Positions 10,235 to 19,849 of a DNA stretch of 33,950 nucleotides are shown piece after piece. Position 1 is the first letter of the stretch, and the number at the start of each line of letters is the position of its first letter. Under the pieces are notes generated by a model. That model saw nothing but the letters and a program-made list of their open reading frames with translations. It did no database searches and was not told the origin of the DNA. The stretch comes from Chara braunii (taxonomy: Eukaryota > Streptophyta > Charophyceae > Charales > Characeae): assembly GCA_003427395.1 (NCBI GenBank), contig BFEA01000260.1:1525923-1559872 (forward strand). Direction: 5' to 3'. A program made the position numbers and the translations under genes.

Positions 10235-12969
10235 CTACGACGATGGCATCTCCCACCTCCCCCCCGCCATGCCACCGGTGCATGAGTCCACATCCCCCAC
10301 AGCTGTCCTACGCAAACGTTCAGCGATCCGGTCAATCTCACGACGGTTGATATCCGGAGATCTCCTCGGATTCGTGCATGGCCGTCCATGAACGTCCGCA
10401 CCACCAACTGTCCTCCGACCATGGGAGCGGATTGCAACTTCCGCTCCTTGCTGACAAAAGGACACAACAACTCTAGCGACAGTCCCTCCGCTCGGAGAAG
10501 ATGGACTGTCCATGGACTTCAACATCGTTCAACCCCCCTTGTGGGCCTTGCGAACCTCCCCCTCCAACATCAGAACCTGTGTATGGAGGCGGTTGACCTC
10601 GTCTTGTAGCTCCACAACAAGGCGATTGGAATTCGCCAGCTTGGATGTGGTGACGACCTCCCTCAAGTTTGTGTCATCGACATCGTCGTGCATTCGCTTC
10701 ATCTCTGCAACCATCGTGTGCACATTCTCAAACATGATCCCTCTCTTTCTTGCGAGCTCGCACATGTTCTCTATCATTCGTCGGTGCACGAGTGTGAAGT
10801 CTCCAACCATATTCGGGACTTCCTCGAAGGGAGTCCTGCACGCACAAAACGACGAACAAAAGGCAAAAAAAATAAAAATAAACTCGCACATCACAGCCGA
10901 ACAACACACTCGCCGACCACCAGGGGAGAAAACATGAGAACGACGGAAGGCACCATGCCAACGGCCTTCGTGTCGCCGGTGATTTCTCTCACATGTTGGC
11001 ATGGCATGGTGGGATCCGACCATCTCCACCAGGCGCATTACAATGCCCAAATCGCTGCGCTGACCTCATTGCTCATGCGGTCGACTCTCCTCGCCCCTGT
11101 CCGGTCCATGTTTACCTCCGTGGCCGTTGGAATCGTGTGCAGGACGTCCGGCCAAGGACCTCGTCAGCATGGCGAAGCATTGGAGCAAGGCGCTATTGCT
11201 GTCGGCCATCATTTTGTTCATCCCCTCCAAAGCAGTCACAAATAGTTCCCGCAAGCAATTTCGCATTTTTTTTGTTCGAATCCGCCAACATCGTCGTGAT
11301 GTCGGACATGGTCTTGTCTCTCCCACCTGCAGCTAGGGAGTCCAACCTGCTGCATCGCCCTCCTCCTCCGGTATACTGTTACTTTGACCCCTCCGACATG
11401 TCACTCTCTGCCCGCGTGCGTGACACAATTCCTTCGCTCACTCCCCCCCCTTCATCATTTGTTGTGACAACGCTGGTGAAACCTCCAAGAACATCAGCGA
11501 AGTTCACCACTCGGTTGCAAGACCCGGAAAACTTCCTTAACTTCCATTGAATTGCGTCCCAGTATTGTCATTCATAATGCAGTGGCAACCCGGCCTGCTT
11601 TCTCTCCCGTTCGTCCATGTTCCATTAGATCCGCTCGCCCGACCGGTTATGGAAGTCCCTGATCTTCGTTGCTTGCTCCACAAGAGCGTAAAACGTTCTC
11701 TTCCACTCCCCTACCAGCCTTTTTGCCAAGCCTTGCTGCACCATCTTCGACACCACCCACTCATACCTCTCTTTCTTCCCCTTCATCTTCCGCCTTCTCG
11801 GTTTGTTAAAGTGCATAGCATCCTCTTCTGCGAGGTATCACAGCAGCGCCAACGTTTCATCCAATCTCTAATTATCGCCTCGACTCTTTCCTTTCACGAC
11901 AGACTCTCCAATCCCACCGACATTGCTCACCGTTGCCGTTTTCTTACTGCCTTCTCCTTTAACAACCATTTCGTCAAAATGGCCATTTTTTATTTTTTTA
12001 ACGAAATTGAAACAGAGTTTTTTGGCCGAAAACACGTCAAAATTTGTTGTTCCTGAGGGTCCAGCGTTTTAAAAACGCTGGACCCCCTGGTTGTACATGG
12101 ACCTAGCTTGAGACCAGACACCTCCAGGCAGGACTGCCTGGAGGTACCTCGTCTCAAACTAGGTCCATATACAGCCAGGGGGTCCAGCATTTTACAAACG
12201 CTGGACCTGCAAAAACAACAAATTTTGACGAGTTTTGGGCAAAAAAACTCGGTTTCAATTTCGTTCAAAAAATAAAAAATGTCCATTTTGATGAAATGGC
12301 AGTTCTTTCTCCCCCGTACCTGCAGCTGCCATCCCCTGCACTACCTGTCCACCACTGGCTCATGCTGCCTACGTCCCGACAATGTCCTCCACAAGACCAC
12401 TCCGCCGACTGTCCCCATCTTCCATTGCCTTTGGCGAGAAATCCATGCGATCAAGCGAGCGATGGGCCGGTGCGAAAGGCGGTCCCCCCACCAAAGGCCC
12501 CTCTTTGTGTCTCCTTCTGCCGACGAACGCTGATGTCCATGTTGGAAGTCTGCATTGCCACTCTACCATCTTCGCCCGCGACGCCCGTATCGACTCTCCC
12601 AGCTGTAATCGAGTCGTCGAAGGACCTCGACCGCGACATACGTGGAACGTTTGGCTGCTCATGTGGCATCCCCCACCCCATCGACGTGGGATAAGCACTC
12701 GGAAACGCTGATTGCGGTTGGTCGCTTGCTGCCTGGCTCATGAGGGAGGAGGACTCCTCAGCACACTGCTGCAATATGCTTGTGCACGTGTCCGACCTTG
12801 GCGGTGAGAACACATTTCGGGTGGCCCATTGCGGAAGCGCCTTGAAAGTGGGCAAAGGGGGGGGGAGACCAATGGCCAGAGAAGGGACCCACGGAGCAGC
12901 GCTGCAGCCCCCTGGCCATGTTTCACCTGCTGAGATCGATGGTGGCACATCTCCGCTCGCAGGTTCCAT
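10235..12969 (-). pseudogene. Decayed trihelix (Myb/SANT-like) DNA-binding protein gene
   Basis: Read right to left. A Ser/Pro-rich N-terminal part starts at ATG 12969 and runs open to 12451, ending GGGTAFRTGPSLA. A second frame continues at about 12450-12370, then the 333-bp foldback at 11967-12299 interrupts it. The DNA-binding core is in one frame at about 11876-11440: LDETLALL, then ERYEWVVSKMVQQGLAKR, EWKRTFYALVEQATKIRDFH, and after a stop WNMDERER, AGLPLHYE and YWDAIQWKLR. The spacing of aromatics and basic helices fits plant trihelix domains. In-frame stops lie at 11868, 11838, 11625 and 11568. Further left come 'MMADSNSALLQCFAML' (11066-11326), a coiled coil (10529-10840, with VVELQDEVNRLHTQVLMLEGEV) and 'INRREIDRIAERLRR' (10235-10525). 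Several frameshifts are needed, so no product is expected. Such proteins occur as cellular regulators and as partners of PIF/Harbinger transposases; which one applies is not known. Family from motif reading only. Confidence 0.6.
11967..12299. mobile_element. 333-bp foldback (palindromic) element
   Basis: Two arms of about 165 bp (11967-12131 and 12134-12299) are reverse complements with scattered mismatches, separated by only two bases (GA at 12132-12133). The centre is CCTCCAGGCAG facing CTGCCTGGAGG. Each arm contains its own smaller palindrome: 12058-12084 (GGTCCAGCG with CGCTGGACC, 13-bp stem) and the diverged partner 12181-12207. Ends read CCATTTCGTCAAAATGG. It codes for nothing and fits a non-autonomous foldback/MITE. 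I could not find a clear target duplication. It splits the trihelix pseudogene. Confidence 0.85.
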
Positions 12970-13615
12970 GCGGGACGACAAGGCCGACGCAGACGGACTT
13001 GGGTTGTGGTTCTACTCTATACCTACTTGCCGCGCTCGACGATGAAAACTGGAAAAATACTGCTTTGGTTGCGCACGACAGCTATGGAAACTATTCCCTA
13101 GATTCTACCAACGACCAGGAAAACGATTGGTGTATATGTGCTACCACGCGCACTTCATTATAAAATATTCGAAAATGACGAAGCGTGTACACGACACTTC
13201 GATAACGACTCCTTTCGCACCCCAATGGGAACTGCAACAGAATGCCTTGCGAGTGCATGGGACAACGGCGACCCCCATAATATCGCACTACCGGGAAAGC
13301 AACCCACCCACGTCGCACAGTCCTATGCTCCAGAGACAAACCAGGCGACCACGGTTGAACATAAAAAAGGCTGACTTATTTTCGCGGCAGCTTTCAAGGT
13401 TGGGTAGGGGTCCTCGAGCTTTTCATTTTGTGTAGTGCTGTTGGGCCGTCCATCACGGACTGGGGACCACGTACACATCACCCAAAAATGTACCCCTAAC
13501 AAAGCGCCGCGCCCTTGTACGTCAGAAAGTTGTGGGATCCACGTTTCTCAACGAAATTGCCTACTTTGCACACTATCCGATCGGAAGCTTAATTTTGTAT
13601 TTACATTGCTTGTGT
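12970..13615. other. Intergenic, nothing recognised
   Basis: Possible promoter side of the decayed minus-strand gene at 10235-12969, but no clear TATA box or other element seen. Confidence 0.4.
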
Positions 13616-13970
13616 TTGTATTTCCATACCTTAATTTTTTACTTCCATAGCTTGTGTTTGTATGTCTATAGCTTGTAGTTAGTTTACACTGTGTCTCTTA
13701 TACACATCTAGATGTGTATAAGAGACAGAGTTTACACTGCTTGTTGGAGTGTTATCGTTGTTTTTGAAGCCTCATGCTCGTCTCTACACCTTTGTAATTG
13801 GTGAGATGCATTTTATTTGTATTTCCATACCTTAATTTTTTACTTTCGTAGCTTGTGTTTGTATGTCTATAGCTTGTAGTTAGTTTACACTGCTTGTTGG
13901 AGAGTTGTCATTGTTTTTGAAGCCCCATGCTCGTCTCTACGCCTTTGTAATTGGTGAAAGGCGTTTTATA
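13616..13970 (+). repeat. Tandem duplication, about 155-bp unit, two copies
   Basis: Unit 1 (13616-13815) and unit 2 (13816-13970) both begin TTGTATTTCCATACC and share TAGTTAGTTTACACTG, CATGCTCGTCTCTAC and CCTTTGTAATTGGTGA. Unit 1 is longer only because of the adapter-like insertion at 13692-13728 plus an 11-bp flanking duplication. Point differences show the copies are not an exact assembly duplicate. Confidence 0.9.
13692..13728. other. Nextera mate-pair junction adapter (assembly contaminant)
   Basis: Bases 13692-13709 are 18 of the 19 bases of the Tn5 mosaic end in one orientation (TGTCTCTTATACACATCT), and 13710-13728 are the complete 19-base mosaic end in the other (AGATGTGTATAAGAGACAG). 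Joined head to head, this is the junction adapter of Nextera mate-pair libraries. AGTTTACACTG occurs on both sides (13681-13691 and 13729-13739), close to the 9-bp duplication Tn5 makes. Tandem unit 2 shows the sequence without the insertion. It is not biology of the organism. Confidence 0.93.
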
Positions 13971-14521
13971 TTTCTTTTGCCATCTATTGCAATTCAGTTG
14001 TTGCAGCAAACCAAACTGAGATGGTTCATGGTAGTGAGTAGGTTGCCGCCGTCTTGAAGTTGGATGCTCGTCCTCACCGCAGAGTGCAAATCCAACTGTT
14101 CTTTAACTTTTGTACAATGTATTCGGACTTGCTTAAGGGCTTTAACTTTTGTTTTAGCACACGCATCAATAAGCAGTAGGGAAGTGAAGAATCGGTAGCA
14201 GGAAGTCTGCTGTGTGTTGGTGTTTAGACTTGATTTATATACACGGAACAAGATCATATTTCAGGCCAGATTAATGCATGATAGTTGGATTGTGAATGTT
14301 TAGTAAATGCCTCTGTTCTAGGGTACCTGACAATAAAAGTCTCTGATTGCCAAGTTGGGAAGGGAAAGACTATTTGTTGAAGCCTAAATAGTTGTTATGA
14401 GATTGTTGATACATCAACTACGATTGTGGGAGGGAGACAATTTTCGTGAGATTCAAGGTGAAACTTACAGATTTACTAGCATCGACGTCACTTTTAGCAG
14501 TGAGAGTGCAACAAGGGACCC
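13971..14521. other. Intergenic, nothing recognised
   Basis: No gene or clear repeat. Confidence 0.5.
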
Positions 14522-14655
14522 TGGGAACGCTACTGGTTATATGGTAAGAGAGAGTCAGTGAAGAGCAACCTTGAGTTGTACTCATGATGATCGCAATTCC
14601 ACGAAGATCCAAGGGTGCGTGGTGGGAAACCCGTCATGGCAGCTCAGACTCTTTA
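14522..14655 (+). repeat. Dispersed repeat B, copy 1
   Basis: Matches 22742-22895 in the same orientation: GGAACGCTA, CTTGA(G/A)TTG, and AGATC(C/T)AAGGGTGC followed by GTGGTGGGAAACC or ATGGTGAGAAACC. One copy has small insertions. Unclassified interspersed repeat. Confidence 0.6.
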
Positions 14656-14698
14656 TAGTATTTTGGTCAGCAAGGATGGGAGGGCAGCATGTGATAAG

Positions 14699-14771
14699 CC
14701 AGAATCCGTACTCAACGGCTTTCCGTACCCTTAGGGGGGAAATCCATTAAGCCTCTAAGTACGGATTCTGG
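14699..14771. repeat. 73-nt nested hairpin
   Basis: CCAGAATCCGTACT at 14699-14712 pairs perfectly with 14758-14771. Inside, GGCTT pairs with AAGCC and TTTCC with GGAAA, giving a multi-step stem around a 45-nt interior. It could be the two ends of a tiny foldback element or a structured RNA; nothing distinguishes these here. Confidence 0.6.
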
Positions 14772-14784
14772 TTGATCGAGAAAA

Positions 14785-15033
14785 GTGGGGTCTAACTTTT
14801 TCCCGAGAGTGGGTGACGAAAAAAAACTTATATCTTTCAGAACTGCCCCTGATGATTTCTCTGCGCGAATGGTTAGTGAGCACGCCGAAAAATCCAAGAA
14901 ACAGTTAGGAATTAATGTGGGCGAAATTTTAAATTTCTTGCGTAATAACGCTGTCGAGCGCATCGACTCCTGCCTTTTTGCAAAGAGCCCTCCCGGCCAT
15001 GCAACGCAGGAGTTAAACAAAATAAAATCATGA
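14785..15033 (+). CDS. Possible short ORF or exon remnant, unknown
   Basis: An 82-residue open frame from ATG 14785 to TGA, with protein-like composition: mixed charge, 'DDFSARMVSEHAEKSKKQLG' and 'VGEILNFLRNNAVERIDSCL'. TTTCAG just upstream of the AACTGCC codons (about 14838) could be a 3' splice site, in which case the real exon would start there. I recognise no family. The opposite strand is also open across the same bases, which weakens the case. Confidence 0.25.
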   Translation: MGSNFFPRVGDEKKLISFRTAPDDFSARMVSEHAEKSKKQLGINVGEILNFLRNNAVERIDSCLFAKSPPGHATQELNKIKS

Positions 15034-15124
15034 GACAACTTAGGAACGACACAAAATAACCCCGCGAACCGCCGAGACGGTCGTGGTTGCGTCGCCCCTT
15101 CGCCGCTCTAGCCGGGTGAGCCAG
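15034..15124. other. GC-rich spacer before repeat A
   Basis: Short GC-rich stretch that may be part of repeat A on the right-hand copy. No other feature. Confidence 0.3.
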
Positions 15125-15321
15125 TTATACATCCCACGGTCCCCTACGACAGGATAGGTTCTCGCGGGGCATAAGCTTTCCTTCCCTAAGGGGTTGTCAC
15201 CACCCTTAGGGGTGTATCCCTACCGAGCTACTGACCCACGTGCGAAAGCTTTTAGATGCAATTGCAGAGGTAGGTCAGCCGAGGGCGTTTGCTCGTTCAC
15301 TGTAGTATAGATACACATGGT
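15125..15321 (+). repeat. Dispersed repeat A, copy 2
   Basis: Partner of 1507-1706: CCCTACGACAGG, GGGGTTGTCACCACCCTTAG, GAGCTACTGACCCACGTGCG and GCAGAGGTAGGT in the same order. Confidence 0.7.
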
Positions 15322-17040
15322 TAAACGCCAAGCGAACCCGAACGTCGTCCGTTCCTAGGGCGCTGATCTTCTAGGTGTGGAGCGGACGCCGGTTGACTAG
15401 GACAGTCTCAACCAAGCGTGAAAACCAAACATTTATCCTAGTCCCTTAGACACACAATCAAAAGAAATTTATAACAACCATACATAATTATATAAAAAGA
15501 AGTCGATCGTAGTCGACACAAATATATCCGACCTGAAATGATAACTGAAAGAATAAAAATCATCATCTAATACATCAAATAACACAAGATTGAAATACAA
15601 TCCGACCATCTCGGGTCAAACACTAGAAAACAATTATACAACCGCCAACAAGGAGTCGACTACCGACAATAACATTGATGCAGCCGACAAGATAGTCGGT
15701 CTGCCTTAGTTTTGACTTGATGAGACGTGTTGCCAAAGTCATTCATTCCAACCTATCGCTGACCTAAGATTAGAAATGCACACATCTGTTTCCACATATT
15801 CATAATCTTCTTGAACAACAGACTGCTTTGCTAATGACTTTTGATCAGATGCATTGCTTGAAGTGTTGCATGCCTCTTCCTCTCGGAAGGAGGGTGAGAT
15901 ACTCCTCCTCCTCGTCAGAGCACAAAACTCGGATCTCAGAAGTCAGACCGTCTCCACCGAATCGGCAAAGTACAACCCCGTAGAACGGTCCACTCTGGGT
16001 CGATAACAAGGCCGACTCCTAAAACAACGAACCCTCGCCCCAGATGCTTCCCAAAAAAAGAGAATGTGTTCACCACAAGTAGATTTTCAGTTGTCCTTTT
16101 CGTCTTTTGCCCAAGGTAACTCAAACGAAAATAGAGAATGAGAACCATTTAGACAGATAGAACCATTTAGACAGATAAAAGTCATTCCGGAAAGAAATGG
16201 TCAATCTTTGGGAAAAAAACTACGTTCGTTTGACTGTATCTGCTTTACTTGATTCGAGTTCGTTTTACGGTGCGCGCAAAATTGACATTTTTCAGAACAA
16301 CAAGTCCTTTTGACAAACCGACAGGTGAAAGGTAAAAATAAAACAATATTTTTTATCATCCCTTGTAGACACAATCAACCTCCTTTGCAAGCATTCTTCT
16401 ATCTACCTGCACAACATGCAAAGAAACACGTTCAAAAGAAAACAACATAATTTCATACTCGAGTCAGACTTTTTCATTCACATGTATGACTCACACAACT
16501 TTCCTCTACCTTTTCTTTTGAACATTCAAACAAACAGGGTCAAGCAAAGTATGGGTTCAGACAGGCGTGAAGAGAAGTCCGAGTCATTCTACTGACTGAC
16601 CTTGAGTGAAGTTTGATCTGGCCCACTCAAGAAGGCCGACTAATATATCAATAAAAAAAAAAAAACCATCGTAGAAGTTATAAGGCCACAACTTCACAAC
16701 TCGTGGTTGTTCCACTGAACAATGGTCCATCTCTCCTCCAAATGCTCGATTAAGCAAAAGGTTGACCACACAAAAAAAACTCACGCGAGATAGCCCTCTA
16801 GGAGGGTGTTCCCACAAATGAGTTTTCACATGGTCCCATTGTCCCAGACAGTCCTACCGCAGTCCCAACTCCACCTTAACCTCCAAGGATATTCCCCAAC
16901 CAACCGCAAGTCCATGCCGCCTCAAATCACCCCGTCCGCTTACAATAGTCATGCCATCATGCCAGTCCCGATCTCAAAATCGGTCCCACCTGGTCCCAAA
17001 ATGATCCCAAATGGTCTCAATGCCGTCACACACCATCGCA
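15322..17040. other. AT-rich intergenic, nothing recognised
   Basis: Short frames only. No domain, tandem repeat or strong hairpin noticed. Confidence 0.5.
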
Positions 17041-18130
17041 TCAATACTAGGTGGTTCAGAACTCAAAACCGCTTGCACTGCGTGCCGCAAAAAAATAAAG
17101 GTGGCCCAGGCTGAAAACCGCATGTGCAGCGAGCCAAAGAAGAAATAAAGATGTTCATCCGGCGCAAACCGCAAGTGCCGCAATTCCAATAGCCATTGCG
17201 GCGAGCACTCACTCCGTGCCCTCTTCATGTCGTTGGTCCATGCACCGCTACCGCACAGACCCAATTGTGCACCAACGCCAGCCCAACCTCCAGGCCATAC
17301 TTGGATCCACCATAGCCGTCGCGCACTACAAAGATAATGGCGGACCACTGCTTGCTGCGCCGCCAAAACCGGTACCATGGCTGCCCCGCAACACCACCGC
17401 CAGATCACACACAAAAAAAACGCCTCAACTTTGACGCAAAAGATTCGCAACATTTTCCCTTACAATAGTGTCTCCGATGTGCTGCCAACCAGACAACATA
17501 ACCTCAACAAAAATAATATCGACACCACCGCCAATTTCGGCAGCATGATTTCATCGGATGCACTATCGTTGTTGCGCTGTTGATCGAACAACACCTCCCT
17601 ACACTCACATTAAAAAGGATGCCGACACCGTGCGGCAACCCCAACAGCACCTTCCCTTAAAAAAAAACCGTCGCCGAGTCAAAGTCTCGACAACATAACC
17701 CCTGGAAAATGCCGCAATTACTGCGCCGTCGGACGGGCAGCATCTCCCCATACACACAAAAGTTGACGCTGCGCGGTAAATCTAACAGCGTATCCCCAAC
17801 GCATGCCGTTTGCCGCATAGCCTAACTCCCAACACAGCCTACCCGTCGTGGCACCAACGCAGAGGTGGGGCAATGAGCGCCCAACCTCGACTATGGTTTC
17901 CTCCCTTCTCCTCTTCCACTTCTCTGCAGACTTCCATTCTCCTCCACCAGCAGCACTTCCTCCTCTCCAGCAGCACCGCCCCACAGTAGAAGTGAGCCAA
18001 CATTCACTCAGGTGAATGGCCCAGCAGCACAACCACAAGTGTGAGGCTGCTGGGTGGAGTGCTGACTTTTATAGCCAGCTGAAGGCATGTGGGCAGCTAT
18101 TTTGCCCACTGCCAAGCAAAATTTATCAGT
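17041..18130. other. Intergenic with recurring GCCGCAA words
   Basis: TGCCGCAA, TGCGGCAA and CGCCGCCA-like words recur, for example near 17088, 17174, 17630 and 17710. Minus-strand frames at 16974-17453 and 17718-18038 are Cys/Trp/Gly-rich and not convincing proteins. Perhaps a decayed GC-rich repeat. Confidence 0.4.
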
Positions 18131-18249
18131 GCTCCTGGCCCTTGATCTAAATCAACGGCCAGGAGCTAGGAGCCTTGGTTCCCCTAGGGGGACCAAGGTC
18201 ATCAACCCCCAGGAGTACCTTGCCGTTTTCCCAGGCCAGGTTCTCCTGG
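18131..18249. repeat. Three adjacent strong hairpins
   Basis: First: GCTCCTGGCC (18131-18140) pairs with 18157-18166, with an inner TTGAT/ATCAA stem and CTAA loop. Second: CCTTGGTTCCCC (18173-18184) pairs with 18187-18198 around a two-base loop, with one G-T pair. Third: CCAGGAGTACC (18209-18219) pairs with 18239-18249 with one mismatch. The same CAGGAG/CTCCTG words recur in the first and third. No gene overlaps. Probably a structured or foldback repeat of unknown type. Confidence 0.7.
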
Positions 18250-18688
18250 AAATGGTTGTATTTAGCCACTTACTGCACCCTGCCTAAAACGAACAGGCGC
18301 AGTCCCATCAGCCCCTAGAAACTTCTGGGGCTGCACTTGTTCCGCGGCCGCGGCCACATTCGCGGCCGTTACTTTTTTCTCCCCTTCCTTTTCTTTCTAT
18401 TTCTTTCTTTCTTTTTCTTCCTTCTTTTTACCCCTTGTTTCCCTGGGAGGGGCAACCAGTCATTTGAAACGAACAGGCTCCCTCCCCTCGTCAGTCATTT
18501 CACAGGGGCAAACTAGAGTCAGGCTCAACAGAGGTTTTTGCCGCGCGAGCCCGTACCTAGGTAGTAGGTGCCCTGTGGCGCCAGGTTCGGGCGCACCCAA
18601 ACTTTTGCTGCCCGTTCTCAAAACCAACGGGCGCAGATAAATCAATGGGAGGGGAAAAGACCAATGTAGAACAAGAAAAAAAAAAAAA

Positions 18689-18719
<31 letters not shown>
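18250..18719. other. Intergenic, hairpin-prone then A-rich
   Basis: GCCCGTT near 18610 faces AACGGGC near 18628. CT-rich at 18365-18430 and A-rich from 18655. No gene. Confidence 0.45.
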
Positions 18720-18764
18720 NNNNNNNNNNNNNNNNNNNNNNNNNNNNNNNNNNNNNNNNNNNNN
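18720..18764. other. 45-base assembly gap inside poly-A
   Basis: Run of N with A homopolymers on both sides (left from about 18691, right to 18784). The poly-A probably caused the gap; the true content is unknown. Confidence 0.97.
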
Positions 18765-18883
18765 AAAAAAAAAAAAAAAAAAAACCTCGAAAAGTGCCCT
18801 TTCCTTTTCCCCTTTGCTCTGCTGCAACCTGTTCCAGCCTCTAACTAATAGTGACTTGTGGGGGGGGAAATAAAGGCGCCACC

Positions 18884-18935
18884 CCATATATTTCCCTGTT
18901 CTAGCGGAAGATTCATTCGATTTTGCTCGTTCTAT
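18884..18935 (+). repeat. Interspersed motif TAGCGGNAGATTCATT, copy 3
   Basis: TATTTCCCTGTTCTAGCGGA, AGATTCATTCG and TTTTGCTCG in the order seen at 7438-7493, about 45 bp before a CT-rich tract. Confidence 0.6.
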
Positions 18936-18975
18936 CAATGGGAATAGCGTGGGGCAGCGCCAGGTAGGTTGGTCC

Positions 18976-19041
18976 CCCTCTCTCTCTCTCTTTTTTTTTT
19001 TCTCTTTCTCTCTTTCTCTCTCTCTTTTTTTCTCTCTCTCT
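18976..19041. repeat. CT-rich low-complexity tract
   Basis: CT dinucleotides alternating with T-runs. Confidence 0.9.
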
Positions 19042-19529
19042 ACCCAGTTGCAACTGTAGCCAGTGACAAGCGAGCTGTCAGCTCTTGCCAATTGAAACGA
19101 CCCGAAGTGTGTGTAGAGAGTTCCTTGTGCCTCAAAACACCACGTCCTGAATGTAGCCGCCCTGTGGCGGCAGATTCTTAGGTTTCTACTTAGCCCACGA
19201 TTGGAAATACCCAGATCGTTCGTCGAAACGAATGAACACTTCACAAACTAAAAATAAAAAGAGAAAAGAAAGAAAATCTAAAAAGAAAATAACGAATCTA
19301 AAAAGGAAAATCTAACATAAGAAATCTAAAGCAAATCTATTGAAGAAGAAAACTTAAGAAAATCTTTAAAAAAAGAAAAAAAGAAAAAACTTACCCTACT
19401 GCAAAACGGTCGCCCGTTTTCATGGACACTGTCTCATCCACTTGGACTGAAGTGCCCCAAGTACTTCCAAGGGCGCCAAGTGGCATAGTCTTTTCACATT
19501 AGTTTTAGTTTTTTTTTTTTTTTCGCTTA
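19042..19529. other. Intergenic, A-rich with hairpins
   Basis: GAAAATAACGAATCTAA at 19284-19300 also occurs before the poly-A at 8407, suggesting related repeats. Hairpins around 19406 (AAAACGG with CCGTTTT) and 19439-19486 (CACTTGG with CCAAGTG). No gene. Confidence 0.45.
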
Positions 19530-19624
19530 TTCCGTTGGCTCTGCCAATGGTCATATTACATCGCGGTACACCCACGATCTATTGAAATACAGACCCAAGT
19601 TCGATCCCGGTCGGGATCACGGAA
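19530..19624 (+). other. tRNA-like sequence with B box
   Basis: TTCCGTT at 19530-19536 pairs with CACGGAA at 19618-19624 (six of seven), as an acceptor stem would. GTTCGATCC at 19600-19608 fits the B-box consensus, and the TGGCTCTGCCAATGG stretch is a poor A box. At 95 nt it is longer than most class I tRNAs and the anticodon arm is unclear. A tRNA-derived retroposon or pseudo-tRNA is more likely than a functional tRNA. Confidence 0.3.
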
Positions 19625-19752
19625 TAATTTTGGACCATTTCCCGATTCATGCGTGTCATCCTTGCGCAGGGCCATGCTCCACGCGACTGATCTCAACGGC
19701 GCGATCCTAAGATCGCACGACCGAGATCGACCGCGTCACCAAGCACCAGCTC

Positions 19753-19849
19753 CAAAAGGAGCTAGCACCAGTAAGCACACAATTTCAAGCTCGATCCCAG
19801 CATCTGCTGGGTGGAAGTCGAGCGCGGTACCTACTAGGCTAGCTCCTTT
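19753..19849 (-). other. tRNA-like / SINE-like element, copy 2
   Basis: On the minus strand: AAAGGAGC, then TAGCCTAGTAGG, a perfect fit to the A-box consensus TRGCNNAGYNGG, then GATCGAGCT (near B box) and finally GCTAGCTCCTTTT, a closing arm plus T-run terminator. Ends 19755-19766 and 19838-19849 are a perfect 12-bp inverted repeat, so AAGGAGC/GCTCCTT can form an acceptor stem. A strong internal hairpin (GCTCGA with TCGAGC enclosing CCCAGC with GCTGGG) replaces ordinary tRNA arms. Homologous to 8657-8746. Function unknown. Confidence 0.45.

Noticed and set aside
13692-13728. Natural palindromic regulatory site or real Tn5-type insertion
   Set aside because: Sequence equals the engineered mosaic end in both halves without any transposon body; contamination is far simpler.
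16974-17453. 159-codon minus-strand frame
   Set aside because: Very rich in Cys, Trp and Ala, overlaps repeated GCCGCAA words and other open frames; no domain.
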